Part shown: positions 20,653-31,369 of the stretch, one piece after another
Layout of the letters: each line of letters starts with the position of its first letter
Position numbering within the stretch: position 1 is the first letter of the stretch
Origin: Anniella stebbinsi
Lineage: Eukaryota; Chordata; Lepidosauria; Squamata; Anniellidae
Direction of reading: 5' to 3'
Assembly: GCA_029215795.1 (NCBI GenBank)
Contig: JARDYH010000001.1
Location: 232,093,654 to 232,157,653, forward strand
Length of the DNA stretch: 64,000 nt
Position numbers and translations under genes: made by a program
The notes under the pieces: generated by a model
Told to the model about the DNA's origin: nothing
The model's database searches: none
The model's input: the letters and a program-made list of their open reading frames with translations, nothing else

Positions 20653-21021
20653 ATTGGAGATAGCCTAATTGCACTAACTTTGAAATCTAGTCCAATGTAC
20701 GACCCTCTCATTCTCTAGGATCAGCATTAATCCCCTCCCCACAGGTGTTAGCATTTCCTTACAAGTGAAAAAAGACACACATTTCTGAAATCTAAATTCA
20801 CTAGCAGCTTGTGCTTAAAAAATACTAAAAATAAATTGCAAAAATTGTCTACACTTTGCTTGGACTAACAGACAAAAACTTTATTGCTCAAACTAACTTA
20901 AATTGTAAAGTAAGATTTCTATGTTGTGAATTCATAAAGAGTGCCTTGGGAGATATGAAGCATGCACATGTTTTAAAATTGCTGAAACATCTGATGTGGA
21001 AATAAGCTATGGAGTATGCTA
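20653..21021. other. No feature seen
   Basis: AT-rich sequence between the old hAT-like element and the L1; no motif identified. Confidence 0.4.
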
Positions 21022-21186
21022 GGATTCTGTCTTTGTTATTTTATTTTTTTTTTTTTTATTAATATTTTTATTAATTTTTCCAACAAACACATACACAAAT
21101 AAACAATAATGTAACATACAATAACATAAAACCAATTCCCCCCTCAACTACCCCCCGTGCTCCCCCCCCCTTCCGAGACCGTCTCA

Positions 21187-24100
21187 TTATCCTTCATCCT
21201 CTTTCCAAAATTTTAATGATTCTTTTGAAGGCAATTGTCCCTTCCCCGATCTTAAAACGTAATTCAAAAGGGGCGTCCATATTTCCCCAAAATCACTCTT
21301 CCTGGACATTCCCCTCTTTATTTTCATTTTACACGTCAACATATCATTCAAAGCTAAATCCCAAATTTCTTTATACCACTCTTCTATTGTATAACTTCGT
21401 TGCCCTTTCCAATTTTTAGCAATCAGTATTCTAACAGGTGCCAGGAGGTTGTTTACCAATTCTTTATTTATTACATCCTTATTCCTACTATCCCATATTG
21501 CTAGTAGAGCTAGCTTCGGGTTTAATTCCAACCTACTTCCAATTATATCACTTATTTCTTTACCAACCCTTACCCAAAATTTTTGTACTTGTTCACAGCT
21601 CCACCACATATGAAAATATGTCCCAACCTCCTGACACCCCCTCCAACAATTCTTGGGCAATTTTTTATCAATCTGGTGAAATCTAACAGGTGTTAAATAC
21701 CATCTCCAAACTGTCTTATAATAATTCTCCTTAATTCTAATCGACAATACCTTTAACATTCTTCCATTCCAAATCCTCCCCCAATTATCTTCATTAATTT
21801 TCCCCCTTATATCTTCTTCCCAAGCCTCTTTTATAACCTTAAGTGAGTCCTGAAATTCTTCCTCTATTAATATTTTATATATCTCACTAGTGAGTCCTTT
21901 CTTAGCTCTAGCTTCTTCTTTATCCCACGATTGTTCGATTAAATCTTCAAATCTAGTATTGTTTCTACATTCCTTATTCTTTGTGGTCCAATCCTGTGTC
22001 CATTTTAACAGTTGCAAACACTTGAACCACGCTAGCTTTTGTCCTTTAAATAAGTTTTTAATATGCTCACTGTCCTTCATCTTTTCCATCCAATTCCTTA
22101 ATTTAATAATATCTAGTTCTTTCAGACTCCCTTCTATCTCTGATTTTAATACACTTGGGAAGTTACCCACTACTACAACTGGGGCAAGCGGAGACTCCCC
22201 TGGTATCAACTTCCCTCTATACTTCTCCCAGATCATTAATATATTTTCCAACAATGGGTTGTCCAGTACTTTCAATTCTTTCTTTTGCATTTTAGTAAAA
22301 AATATATTTCGTAATTTATACTCCACCTTTACTGTTTGCGATTCTAACCATTCCATGTCTTGTTCCCCTAAAATAGCATGAATAACATATCTTAACTGAT
22401 TAGCAATATAATAATTTTTAATATTTGGAAGTCCTAGACCTCCTTTCTTTTGAGCCTTATACCATAACCCCTTATTTATCCTAGCTCTTTTATCCCCATT
22501 ACAATAAGCATTAATCATATTTTGCCAACTTTTAATCTCAGCTGCTGATATTCTAATAGGTAACATTCTAAACAAAAAATTAATCTTAGGTAATATATTC
22601 ATTTTAATAACTGCTATTCTACCAAACCAAGAATGTTTTAATTTTCTATATATCTGTAACTTCTCCCCTACCTCTTTTCTTAACCTTACTAAATTAAGTT
22701 CCTCTAGTCTATTTAATTCTCTATCTATATTAACTCCTAAATATCGTATTATGTTTTTATATCCTAATCCTAAATTAGCTTTACATTTCTCCATCTCTTC
22801 CTTGTTATAATTATACAACATCATTTCTGACTTTCCCCAATTAACTTGTAATCCTGTAATTTCCCCAAATTCTCTCAGATGTTTCTGAATCAAATCCCCG
22901 CTTTCTAGGGGATCTTCTAATGTCAGCAACGTATCATCCGCAAACATATTTACTTTAATCTTATCATTACTACCTATCCCCTTTAATCTATCATCTTCCC
23001 TAATTACATTTGCTAAAATTTCTATAACTACTGCAAATAAAATCGGCGAAAGTGGACATCCTTGCCTAGTTCCTCGAGCTAGATTTATTTGTTGCGTTAA
23101 CCCATCATTAACCATTATTTCCGCTTTATTATTTTTATACATCTGATTAATCACTCCCATAAATTTATTTCCAAACCCAAACGTTTTTATTATTATTTTT
23201 AACGCTGGCCATTCCACGCAATCAAAGGCTTTGAAAATATCCAGAGCTACTAATCCTGCTTTTAACTTTCTTCTTTTTATAATATTTATTGTATTTATAA
23301 CCCTCCCAATTAAATTTGGCATTTTCCTACCAACAATAAATCCACATTGATCATTTTTTATATATTTAAAAATAAATGAACCCATTCTTTTAGCCATTAT
23401 TGCTGAAAATATTTTTGCATCCTGATTTATTAAAGATATTGGTCTATAAGATGCTGGATCCGTCATATCCTTGCCTGGCTTCTGTATTAGAATAACCATG
23501 GACTGATCCCAAGATGGCGGGGTCCCTCCTCCTTCTATTATATCATTATATAATTTTAATAATCTAGGTATTAAAATATCCTTAAATATTTTATAAAATT
23601 CCGGCCCCAGTCCATCAATCCTCGGAGACTTACCTCCTTTTAGTTTTGCAATAATTCCCTCAATTTCTTTCTCAGTTACCAAGGCTTCCATACTCTCTTT
23701 ATCTTGATCATCCAGTCTTATTTTCCAATTTCTTTCTACATATTCCTGTATCTTATCATTTGTAACCGCCTCTGATGCATATAATTCTTTATAAAATTCC
23801 TGAAAAATTTTCAATTTATCTTTCATTAAATTGCATCTATTCCCTAATTTATCTCTAATTGTCCCTATCATATTCTTAGCCTTCTCTGACCGCGTGGATC
23901 TAGCCAGCATTTTGGAATTTCTATTATTATATTCAAAAAAATCTCTCTTTAAATACAACAAGTTCTTCTGAACCTGTTCTAATTCTTCTGTCTCCAATTC
24001 CTTTTTCTTAGCTTGAATTAAGGCATATAACCGCTTATCTTTAGTCTCTCTTAATCTCTCCTCTAGTCTCCTTATCTCTTCTTCAACGTTTTTATTACGT

Positions 24101-25032
24101 ACTTCCTGTTGCTTTTTAAGTGTGGACATTTCCCTAATACACATCCCTCTTATTACTGCTTTCATTGTATCCCATAATAATCCTTGCGCATTAACTCCTT
24201 TTTCATTTATCTGCCATATTTCCTGTACTTCCTTTTTTAATTTCTCTACTATATTTTTATTTTTAAAAATTCTTCCATCCATTCTCCATCTCGTTGCTTG
24301 TTTATAATCCTTCTTCATCTTCATCTCCATCAACATTAATGCATGGTCAGTGATCTTTATTACTCCTATATCGCAATCTATTAAATTTGATAGCATATTC
24401 TTTGATATAAATATGTAATCAATCCTTGAATAACTCTTAAATCTAGGTGAGTAAAAGGTATATTTCCTCTCTTCTCCTTTTAATACTCTCCATACATCCA
24501 TTAATTCTTTCCCCTCCATTAATTTAGCTAATTCCGTCTTCCCCCCACCTCTAGCATCTCTAATAATATTATCCCTATCTTTCCCTTTATGAATTACCAT
24601 ATTAAAATCTCCTGCCATCACAATATTTTTGTTCCCTAAATCTCCCCCCATATCAAACACTTCTTTAAAGAATTCCATTTGATTCCCATTTGGAGCATAG
24701 ACATTAATCAACACAAATTCTTCCCCTTCCATCGTACAGTAAATTATAAGGATCCTTCCATTCTTATCTTTCTTTACACTTTGAATGTCAATACCACATT
24801 TCTTCGAAATTATGGTTGCCACACCTCTCGCTTTAGAAGTACCACATGACTTTTCATACACTCCTATTTCCCTCATTCGCAACTCATTAACCCCCTCCTT
24901 TATCTGATGAGTTTCCTGCAAGAAGATTATATCAATTTTTTCCCTTTTCAACATTGTTTCAATTCTTCGTCTTTTAACCACCGTTCCTAGCCCCTTAACA
25001 TTTAGAGTTGCCCATCGCAATTTATTTTCCAT
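21187..25032 (-). CDS. L1 ORF2p: endonuclease and reverse transcriptase
   Basis: The 1281-residue protein nicks genomic DNA and reverse transcribes L1 RNA at the nick. An APE-type endonuclease comes first: N11, E40 (FLQETH), D142/N144 (AGDFN), D205 (SRIDYIF) and D229-H230 (ITDHAL). A lysine/glutamate-rich linker with likely coiled coil spans about 300-365. The RT has SYRPISLIN (528-536), D598 in LVALDIFKAFD, GTRQGCPLSP (654-663) and the FADD box at 697-700. The C-terminal Cys-rich knuckle C1129-x3-C1133-x7-H1141-x4-C1146 is complete. Length is close to the usual 1275. Oddities: Arg471 where the SPG-DG motif normally has Gly, and Cys605 in FDCVEW where Arg or Ser/Asn is common. The ATG at 25030-25032 gives the normal N-terminus. 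It starts 265 bp after ORF1 ends, so translation probably depends on reinitiation or similar. Confidence 0.96.
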   Translation of the reverse strand: MENKLRWATLNVKGLGTVVKRRRIETMLKREKIDIIFLQETHQIKEGVNELRMREIGVYEKSCGTSKARGVATIISKKCGIDIQSVKKDKNGRILIIYCTMEGEEFVLINVYAPNGNQMEFFKEVFDMGGDLGNKNIVMAGDFNMVIHKGKDRDNIIRDARGGGKTELAKLMEGKELMDVWRVLKGEERKYTFYSPRFKSYSRIDYIFISKNMLSNLIDCDIGVIKITDHALMLMEMKMKKDYKQATRWRMDGRIFKNKNIVEKLKKEVQEIWQINEKGVNAQGLLWDTMKAVIRGMCIREMSTLKKQQEVRNKNVEEEIRRLEERLRETKDKRLYALIQAKKKELETEELEQVQKNLLYLKRDFFEYNNRNSKMLARSTRSEKAKNMIGTIRDKLGNRCNLMKDKLKIFQEFYKELYASEAVTNDKIQEYVERNWKIRLDDQDKESMEALVTEKEIEGIIAKLKGGKSPRIDGLGPEFYKIFKDILIPRLLKLYNDIIEGGGTPPSWDQSMVILIQKPGKDMTDPASYRPISLINQDAKIFSAIMAKRMGSFIFKYIKNDQCGFIVGRKMPNLIGRVINTINIIKRRKLKAGLVALDIFKAFDCVEWPALKIIIKTFGFGNKFMGVINQMYKNNKAEIMVNDGLTQQINLARGTRQGCPLSPILFAVVIEILANVIREDDRLKGIGSNDKIKVNMFADDTLLTLEDPLESGDLIQKHLREFGEITGLQVNWGKSEMMLYNYNKEEMEKCKANLGLGYKNIIRYLGVNIDRELNRLEELNLVRLRKEVGEKLQIYRKLKHSWFGRIAVIKMNILPKINFLFRMLPIRISAAEIKSWQNMINAYCNGDKRARINKGLWYKAQKKGGLGLPNIKNYYIANQLRYVIHAILGEQDMEWLESQTVKVEYKLRNIFFTKMQKKELKVLDNPLLENILMIWEKYRGKLIPGESPLAPVVVVGNFPSVLKSEIEGSLKELDIIKLRNWMEKMKDSEHIKNLFKGQKLAWFKCLQLLKWTQDWTTKNKECRNNTRFEDLIEQSWDKEEARAKKGLTSEIYKILIEEEFQDSLKVIKEAWEEDIRGKINEDNWGRIWNGRMLKVLSIRIKENYYKTVWRWYLTPVRFHQIDKKLPKNCWRGCQEVGTYFHMWWSCEQVQKFWVRVGKEISDIIGSRLELNPKLALLAIWDSRNKDVINKELVNNLLAPVRILIAKNWKGQRSYTIEEWYKEIWDLALNDMLTCKMKIKRGMSRKSDFGEIWTPLLNYVLRSGKGQLPSKESLKFWKEDEG

Positions 25033-25297
25033 CTCTTAATTTCAACCATATATATACATTGATCTCGGTCGGTGAACCCCCTACCCCCCTTCCCCTCCCT
25101 CCCCCCACACAGACCCTCAGTATCCCCCCCCTCCCTTCCCTCCCCCTACACTTACCCTCATTTTACCCCCCTGCTCACCAGACCTCTGGGCACTGGTCCC
25201 AATTATTTTAGAACTCTTCAGGGGGGGGGAACCCGGCCCAACCCTCAGAGCAAAGTCCGAACCTCCACTCCTTTACCCTTTCCCCACTAATCCCATT

Positions 25298-26290
25298 TCA
25301 TTGACTAGACCCTCCAACCGCTCCTTCTTCTTGGACTACTTCTCCCGGGTCGTTGGGATCAATTATGCCCAACTTCTCCAACAGCTGAATTCCTTGCTCA
25401 CACGATGTTATTCTTTCTTGCTTCCCACACCAAGCAAATCTCAGAAATACTGGATATCCCCAATTGTACGTTATCGATTTCTTCCTCAATGCTGCTGTGC
25501 ATATCTTGACACTCTTCCTCCACTGGATGGTCTGCGGGGAAAGATCCTGAAAAATCTCAATTGCTGTTGCTTGAATCATTGGTTGAGGTTGTTTCCTGAT
25601 TGCTTGCATCAATTTTTCTTTTTTATAATAATTTGCAAATTTAACAATTATGTCTCTTGGAAGCACTCCTCTTCCTTTGAAACCAACTCGATGCACCCGT
25701 TCAAGATCCTCTTCCTCCCAGACCCCCTCCGGAAATTGTGTTTTCAACCACGACAGAATTGTATCTCTTAAATCTTTTAAATTCTCTCTTTCTTGTTCCG
25801 GATATTTTCTTATGCGCAGATTTGCTCGTCTGTCCCGATCCTCCATCGCGATAATGCGTTGTTCATGTTGAGAAAGTTGGTCCTCATGCTTCTTGCAAGT
25901 TTCAGCCAGTGCTCTTGTGTCTGACTGCAGCACTCCAACATCCTTCACCACTTGAGTTAAGCCCTCCATAAGTTCCTCTTGCGTGTCTTTAATGCGCTTG
26001 GCCAAGCGCCCTTCAAGCCCAACAAGCATTTTATTTATATCCACCTTTAACTCGTCCATTGGGTCTGGCTGCCCTCCTCTGGTAGTCTTTGGAATTACAA
26101 CCGGGTCTACAGTTGGTATTTTTACTGGAGACTTTTTTGCTGTCTTCTTATCTGGAATGTCTGGCATGTTTTGCTCCTCCAGACGCGTCAATCTCTGCCA
26201 GGTACGATCCGAACCTCGCTCTTTTGAGGATCTTACCCAGGCTGGGGTGGGAGCAGAAGATTTCTTCTGTCGTCCCTCCTTCTTTCTCAT
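25298..26290 (-). CDS. L1 ORF1p: RNA-binding chaperone
   Basis: This 330-residue protein binds L1 RNA as a trimer and acts as a nucleic-acid chaperone in the retrotransposition particle. Residues 1-75 are basic and disordered. Residues about 78-152 form a heptad-rich coiled coil (LVGLEGRLAKRI, VLQSDTRALAETCKKHEDQL). An RRM-like domain follows at about 153-235, with RRANLRIRKYPE and PRDIIVKFANYYKKEKLM as its conserved strands. The C-terminal domain is at about 240-305, with LSPQTIQWRK and PVFLRFAW. The order matches L1 ORF1p of vertebrates, and the frame is unbroken. The ATG at 26288-26290 lies within the 3'-most of two imperfect 5'-UTR repeats. The 265-bp gap to ORF2 is pyrimidine-rich in plus orientation. 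Confidence 0.93.
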   Translation of the reverse strand: MRKKEGRQKKSSAPTPAWVRSSKERGSDRTWQRLTRLEEQNMPDIPDKKTAKKSPVKIPTVDPVVIPKTTRGGQPDPMDELKVDINKMLVGLEGRLAKRIKDTQEELMEGLTQVVKDVGVLQSDTRALAETCKKHEDQLSQHEQRIIAMEDRDRRANLRIRKYPEQERENLKDLRDTILSWLKTQFPEGVWEEEDLERVHRVGFKGRGVLPRDIIVKFANYYKKEKLMQAIRKQPQPMIQATAIEIFQDLSPQTIQWRKSVKICTAALRKKSITYNWGYPVFLRFAWCGKQERITSCEQGIQLLEKLGIIDPNDPGEVVQEEGAVGGSSQ

Positions 26291-27069
26291 GAATTATCCC
26301 CCACCCTGTCTGCTTGTTCCTCTTGTTTACGTCAGACTGGATTACAAGTTCACTGGGGATTGACTTTAATCATCTTCTCAATAATCAGTTTTATTTCCAA
26401 CAGTCTCTCCCCCAGTAACCTACTCAGCCAGTCTACCTTAAATCCTCATTTATAAGTCCATAAATCGCCTCCAATATGGCCGCTTCACTTTCGTTTCTCC
26501 TTCAAAAGCTGACAACTCTTGCAACCCCTCCTCTGTCCCTCCAGAGATCGATCAGTTCCAGAGACAATAACAGACTTTCTTTTAACAAGTTTAACCCAGG
26601 CTGGAGTGGGAATAAAGCTTCTTATAACAACACTCCTTGTTGCTCGTAAATTATCCCCTCCCTCCGTCCGTCTGGGTTCTCCTTTACTTTTTCTTTTTTT
26701 TTTTTTGCCACAGCCAGACAGCCTAAACTGCCAGTTTACTGGAGCTTACTCATCCAAAACTCTCCCCCAGTAAACTAATCAAGTAGTCTTCCTTGTATCA
26801 TTCGTAAAAGTCAATAAATTACCTCACCGACGTCTTCCTTCTTTGTTGTTAGCTCGAAGCGTCTGGTTTCACTTTAACAACCATCAAGCTCTGTCGCTTT
26901 TCAGCTCCCGGTCAGATAATTAATCACTTCCAGCCTTACCCTATCACCGTAACATGTCTTTATGCCTCTCTTGAAACTCTTCCGTAAGGAATTAGTGCTT
27001 AATTCAAAGCTTTCATAAGGAGCAACGAGGATCTACGACTTCACCCCGTCGCGTTCATAGCCACGCCCC
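26291..27069 (-). promoter_or_regulatory. L1 5' UTR with two imperfect monomers
   Basis: The 780-bp region should hold the internal RNA polymerase II promoter. Landmark blocks recur at about 359-bp spacing: ACCCAGGCTGG at 26235 and 26594, and CTCCCCCAGTAA at about 26407 and 26763. Thus the 5' UTR is made of about two diverged tandem units, the inner one running into ORF1. A YY1-like GCGGCCATATTGG (minus strand, about 26472-26484) lies in the inner unit. The extreme 5' end (27030-27069) is CpG-rich. Confidence 0.7.
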
Positions 27070-27087
27070 GGATTCTGTCTTTGTTAT

Positions 27088-27939
27088 GTAATCATTTAAA
27101 TTTTCCACCTGACTTATGTGATGAGAACTGACTGTTTCCAGTAAACATATGGAAAAGATATTCATAAGCAAGCCCACAAACTCACGTACAGCACAAACCT
27201 ATCCATGAGTACTCAGAAGTAAGTCCTAGTGTGTTCAGTTGGGCTTACTTCCAGGAAAATATGCATAGGATTGCAGCCACAGGTAAGCTTTCGGTTAAAC
27301 ATTGGTTAGACCCAGAACGAATGAAGAAATTCTGGTAGTGGTGTTGTTCCATGAACTTGCAAGACTGAACTAAAATCTCTGGTTAACTTTAACTATGGAT
27401 TAGGGAAACAAGTCAGGATCAGAAATCCTAGTTTGAAGTTGGCTTGTTCCCTGAAACCATAGTAAAGACTAACCATAGTTTGTCTTCGTCTGGGCATAAC
27501 AAAATGTGATTAGTTGAAACAGAAGTGAAAGTTTCTGATTTCCTCCTTGAAGTCTCAATAGAGGAAAAGAGGGGAGGGTGATGCTCATGAGCCTGAGGTT
27601 CATCCACATAACGCAAAACCATCATTTAGCATTATGTATAAATGCAGCCATTGTGTGATGCACAATCCTGCTGCACAAGGTTTTTTACAACACCTTGTGC
27701 TAGGATGCATCTTGAAATATTGTGCCAGAAGGAGTTGTCCAATGTTGGTGCAAGAGCTTGTGCAACCTTTTGCCCAAAGGCAAGCATACCTTGGAATTTC
27801 AGTTCACTCTTCTTGTGCAAGAACCTTATGCTTGTCTACACATGAAGAGGCCACCTGCTTGTCGAAGGGTATTTTTGTATCCAGCTTGTTGACTTTAATA
27901 TCTCACTGTCATATTGGCAATGCTCAACTAGGTGTATAT
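27088..27939. other. Old MITE traces, no gene
   Basis: A short CCTAT..AAGTCC palindromic MITE relative lies at 27190-27282 (ends AAACCTATCCATG and GCATAGGATTGCAG). The part at 27360-27620 has several AACCATAGTTTG-type words shared with 48990-50060 and is probably an old DNA-transposon remnant. No protein is supported. Confidence 0.45.
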
Positions 27940-29814
27940 TAGGGATGTGCACTGGATCGGATCTGATCCACGATCCGAATCTGATCCAGGGGGAAATCGG
28001 ATAAAATTATCCGATTTATCCGATTTCCAATTTCACTGCTGGATCAGTCGATCCAATCCAATCCGATCCGGAAAGGTTCCGATCCAGATCGGATGGATCG
28101 GCAGATCGGCAGGCGCCTGATCTGACAGCAGGGGGGGGGGCTTCCCTAGCAGGGCTGTCCACTTCCACTGGCGGGTGCCAGCGGGCGCCCGCCGATGGAA
28201 GCGGACATTGGGGGCAGGGGGCGGTGGACAGGAGCAGATGGCCAGGAAAGGTAAGCAGGGGGGAGGGGCCCCCACACGCACGCTGCTTACCTTCCATGGC
28301 CGTCCGCTCCCGTCTGCCGCTGGCCGCTACTGTGAGCAGGCTTCGCGGCCTGATCCTAGGTAGCGTGCCAGGTGATGTCATCACCTGGTGCGCTACCTAG
28401 GGGCAGACTGCGAAGCCTGCTCACAGTAGCGGCCAGCGGCGGACGGGAGCGGACGGCCACGGAAGGTAAGCAGAGGGGAGGGCCCCCCGCACGCGTGCTG
28501 CTTACCTTCCATGGCCGTCCGCTCCTGTCCGCCGCTGGCCGCTACTGTGAGCAGGCGTCGCGGCCTGCTCCTAGGTAGTGTGCCAGGTGATGACATCACC
28601 TGGCGCGCTACTCAGGAGCAGGCCGCGAAGCCTGCTTGTAGTAGTGGCCAGCGGCGGACAGCCACGAAAGGTAAGCAGGGGGAGGGGGCATCGCACGCTT
28701 GCCGCTTACCTTCGGGGGACATCTGCTCCTGTCCGCCGCTGGCTGCTACTGTGAGCGGGCTTAGCGGCCTGCCCGTAGGTAGCGCGCCAGGTGATCATCA
28801 CCTGAAGATGATCACCTGGCGCGCTACCTACGGGCAGGCCACGAAGCCCGCTCGCAGTAGCGGCCAGCGGCAGATGGGAGCGGACGGCCATGGAAGGTAA
28901 GCGGGGGAGGGGGCTAACCTCCCCAGGGCCGTCCGTTTCCATCCACTGGCGCCTGCGGGTGCCAGCGGATGGAAGCGGACGGTCCCAGGGGGTTAAGGAG
29001 TGTAGGGGAGGAGCCTTACCTGCCGGGGCCGTCCACAGCGGACGGCCCCGGGGGGAGGGAGTTAGGCCCCCCTCACTCACCCGCCGCCATGTTTTCCTCA
29101 TAGACATGCATTGGGGCTGCGGACAGGAGCAGACGGCCAGGAAAGGTAAGCAGGGGGGAGGGGGGCGCGGGGGGCGTGTGGCGCACTTACCTTCTGTGGC
29201 CGTCCACTCCCGTTCACCACTGGCCGCTAGTGCGAGCAGGCGTCGTGGCCTGCTCCTAGGTAGAGCGCCAGGTGATCATCACCTGATGATGATCAGGTGA
29301 TGATCACCTGGCGCGCTACCTATGGGCAGGCCGCGAAGCCCGCTCACAGTAGCGGCCAGCTGCGGACGGGAGCAGATGGCCACGGAAGGTAAGCAGGGGG
29401 AGGGGGAGGGGGCTTACCCCCCCGGGGCTGTCCGCTTCCATCCGCTGATGCCCGCGAGTGCCAGCGGATGGAAGCGGATGGCCCCAGGGGGGTAAGGAGT
29501 GCGGGGGAGGGGATTACCTACCGGGGCCATCCACAGCGGACGGCCCTGGGGGGGAGGGAGTTAGGCCCCCCTCACCCACCCACCGCCATTTTTTCCTCAT
29601 AGACTTGCATTGGGGGAAAGTTTTTTTTCCCCAATGCAAGTCTATGGGGGGGAAAAATGGCGTCCGATCCAAAAATCAGAAGTTCCGATTTTTGGATCGG
29701 GATCGGACCTGATCCGGTCTGGGGAGCCTCTGATTTTGTCCGATCTGATCCGGGACAAAATTGGAGGTCCTGATCCGGGTCCCGATCCGATCCGGGGGTC
29801 TGTGCACACCCCTA
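27940..29814. mobile_element. Foldback hAT element, copy B (1,875 bp)
   Basis: Ends TAGGGATGTGCACTGGATCG and TCTGTGCACACCCCTA are inverted, and an exact 8-bp duplication GTGTATAT flanks it (27932-27939, 29815-29822). Next to each end is a GATCCGATC-rich block. The body holds at least five large palindromes built from GC-rich units with GGTGATGTCATCACC-like cores (centres near 28380, 28590, 28802, 29285), each joined by AAGGTAAGCAGGGGG-type spacers, plus the CTTGCATTGGGGGAAA hairpin at 29600-29650. There is no transposase. Copy number of the inner palindrome differs from copies A and C, so the units expand and contract. Confidence 0.93.
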
Positions 29815-29822
29815 GTGTATAT

Positions 29823-30290
29823 TACAAATAACCAAATATGTGATGGAAGATATGGAACTCAATAGAATTGTGGCCAGAATAGAATTTGAGCAAATAAGAA
29901 TGATATCTAGTACATAGGGGCATACGGATATAAGGAAATGTCCACATCAGCGGCTTGAGACTTCTATAGGACCAGCACATTGAGGTTGTTCCATGCAAAC
30001 TGCAACATCATGGAGGATTCTGGAGTGCAGTCTAGGCTCCTAGTTGCAATGAAAGTACTTTAAGATCTAGACTTCACCAGTGCTACTGGGCAACTAATTC
30101 TGTGTGTGAAAAGAGATGGTTCCTACGGCAGGACATGGACTGGGTTCAGACGATCACAACAGCTATCCTGATTTCTCCCCACCCCACATGTGTGCCCACT
30201 ATTTGCATAACTCCCCTATGACGCAGTGTGGGTTGGCGGGTTGTCCAAATATTCTGTTCCCCCCACTACCATATGTACTGAATATAAAGT
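29823..30290. other. No feature seen
   Basis: No repeat ends or coding motifs recognised. Confidence 0.4.
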
Positions 30291-30415
30291 TTAAACCTGA
30301 TAATCTCCATAATACTCCATGAATCTGATGAAGTAGGCTATAGTCCACAAAAGCTTATGCCAGAATAAATTTGTTAGTCTTTAAGGTGTCACAAGGCTCT
30401 TTGTAGTTTCTGATG
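30291..30415 (+). repeat. Penelope-like element tail with ribozyme-like core
   Basis: The segment reads ATCTGATGAAGTAGGCTATA then GTCCACAAAAGCTTATGCC and TAAATTTGTTAGTCTTTAAG. The layout CTGATGA, short hairpin, then GAAA-like (here AAAA) resembles the hammerhead ribozyme core described in Penelope-like elements. There is an extra A after CTGATGA, and stems I and III are not convincing. Assignment to Penelope-like elements is inferred. Confidence 0.4.
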
Positions 30416-30869
30416 TTTTAATAGTTACAAATGCAGTAAAAAAAGTGGTTGTTTCTGCATGAAATAACAGCTAGAAAAGAATATGAACTCCTTTCATTCC
30501 TGCTATCCATTGTTTGGGACTGGTTTTGCTACAGCTGTACTGCCAGTCACAGCTGTACTAAAATTCTGGATTACTCAATTGTTTTCTATGGGCGGAAATC
30601 ACTATTGCACAAGGGTAAACCCCCCACCCCATGTATCAAAATGAACCAGGAAGTCCCTTCTGCAGATAAGTCTTCACTTATATTTATCTCTATGGGCAGA
30701 TGTTGGTCATAACTGTGACCTCACTCAATGGCTAAACACATGGAAAGATGGTAACAGGTTCACATGTCACAAAACAACGGGACAAAACGATTGTCCATTT
30801 CTCACATAACAGTTTGAACGTGCCTGAATATTTTGTCTCATAACTTGGATTCTACAAGGACTAGCAATA

Positions 30870-30871
<2 letters not shown>

Positions 30872-30909
<38 letters not shown>

Positions 30910-30922
30910 TACTACTACTATT
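30872..30922. repeat. (ATT)n/(ACT)n microsatellite
   Basis: About 12 ATT units pass directly into four ACT units. Confidence 0.93.
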
Positions 30923-31369
30923 CAAAAGTTGGGAGTCTGGGCTAGCTCGTGAGCCCCCTGAGATTTTGGGATGGGGACTACAGTTCTCATAGCCCTGTGG
31001 TTCATCTGGCTATAATTATGTAACCCTGGACAACTTCAGAGTTAGAGCCTGCTGTAATTCATGAAGACAATCTCAGTACTTTGCTGCTTATATGGACATG
31101 CTCTCTTCTGCTTTCATATAAAAACCCTTCAGTTTCTACAGTAATACAGTATAGAATTCGTTGCTAAAAAACAGCCACCACCACTTGAGTTTGATTCATG
31201 TATCATTCAGCATCTAGGTATCATTCTACAGTGTGTACCCAAATGCGTGTGCTCAAACAGTGTGTGCTCAAATGCTCCTTCCTGCAACACCTCTCCATCC
31301 TTGATTAGGACTTAAACAAAGGGGAGACATGCTGAGACTGTAATGTAACAGATTCCAGCATGGAGAATA

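Larger units (their letters stand above)
21040..27069 (-). mobile_element. Full-length L1 LINE with intact ORFs
   Basis: The element lies on the minus strand. Its poly(A) is seen as a T run at about 21043-21058, with AATAAAAA just upstream on its sense strand, and its 5' UTR ends at 27069. An exact 18-bp duplication GGATTCTGTCTTTGTTAT flanks it at 21022-21039 and 27070-27087. Both ORF1 (330 aa) and ORF2 (1281 aa) are open from ATG to stop. The 6.03-kb length, two-ORF layout and duplication show a recent full-length insertion by target-primed reverse transcription. Whether it is still active depends on a few unusual residues in ORF2. Confidence 0.97.

Noticed and set aside
28000..29800. Protein-coding frames of 80-136 codons in the GC-rich foldback element
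   Set aside because: They occur on both strands and mirror each other because the sequence is palindromic; no domain is present.
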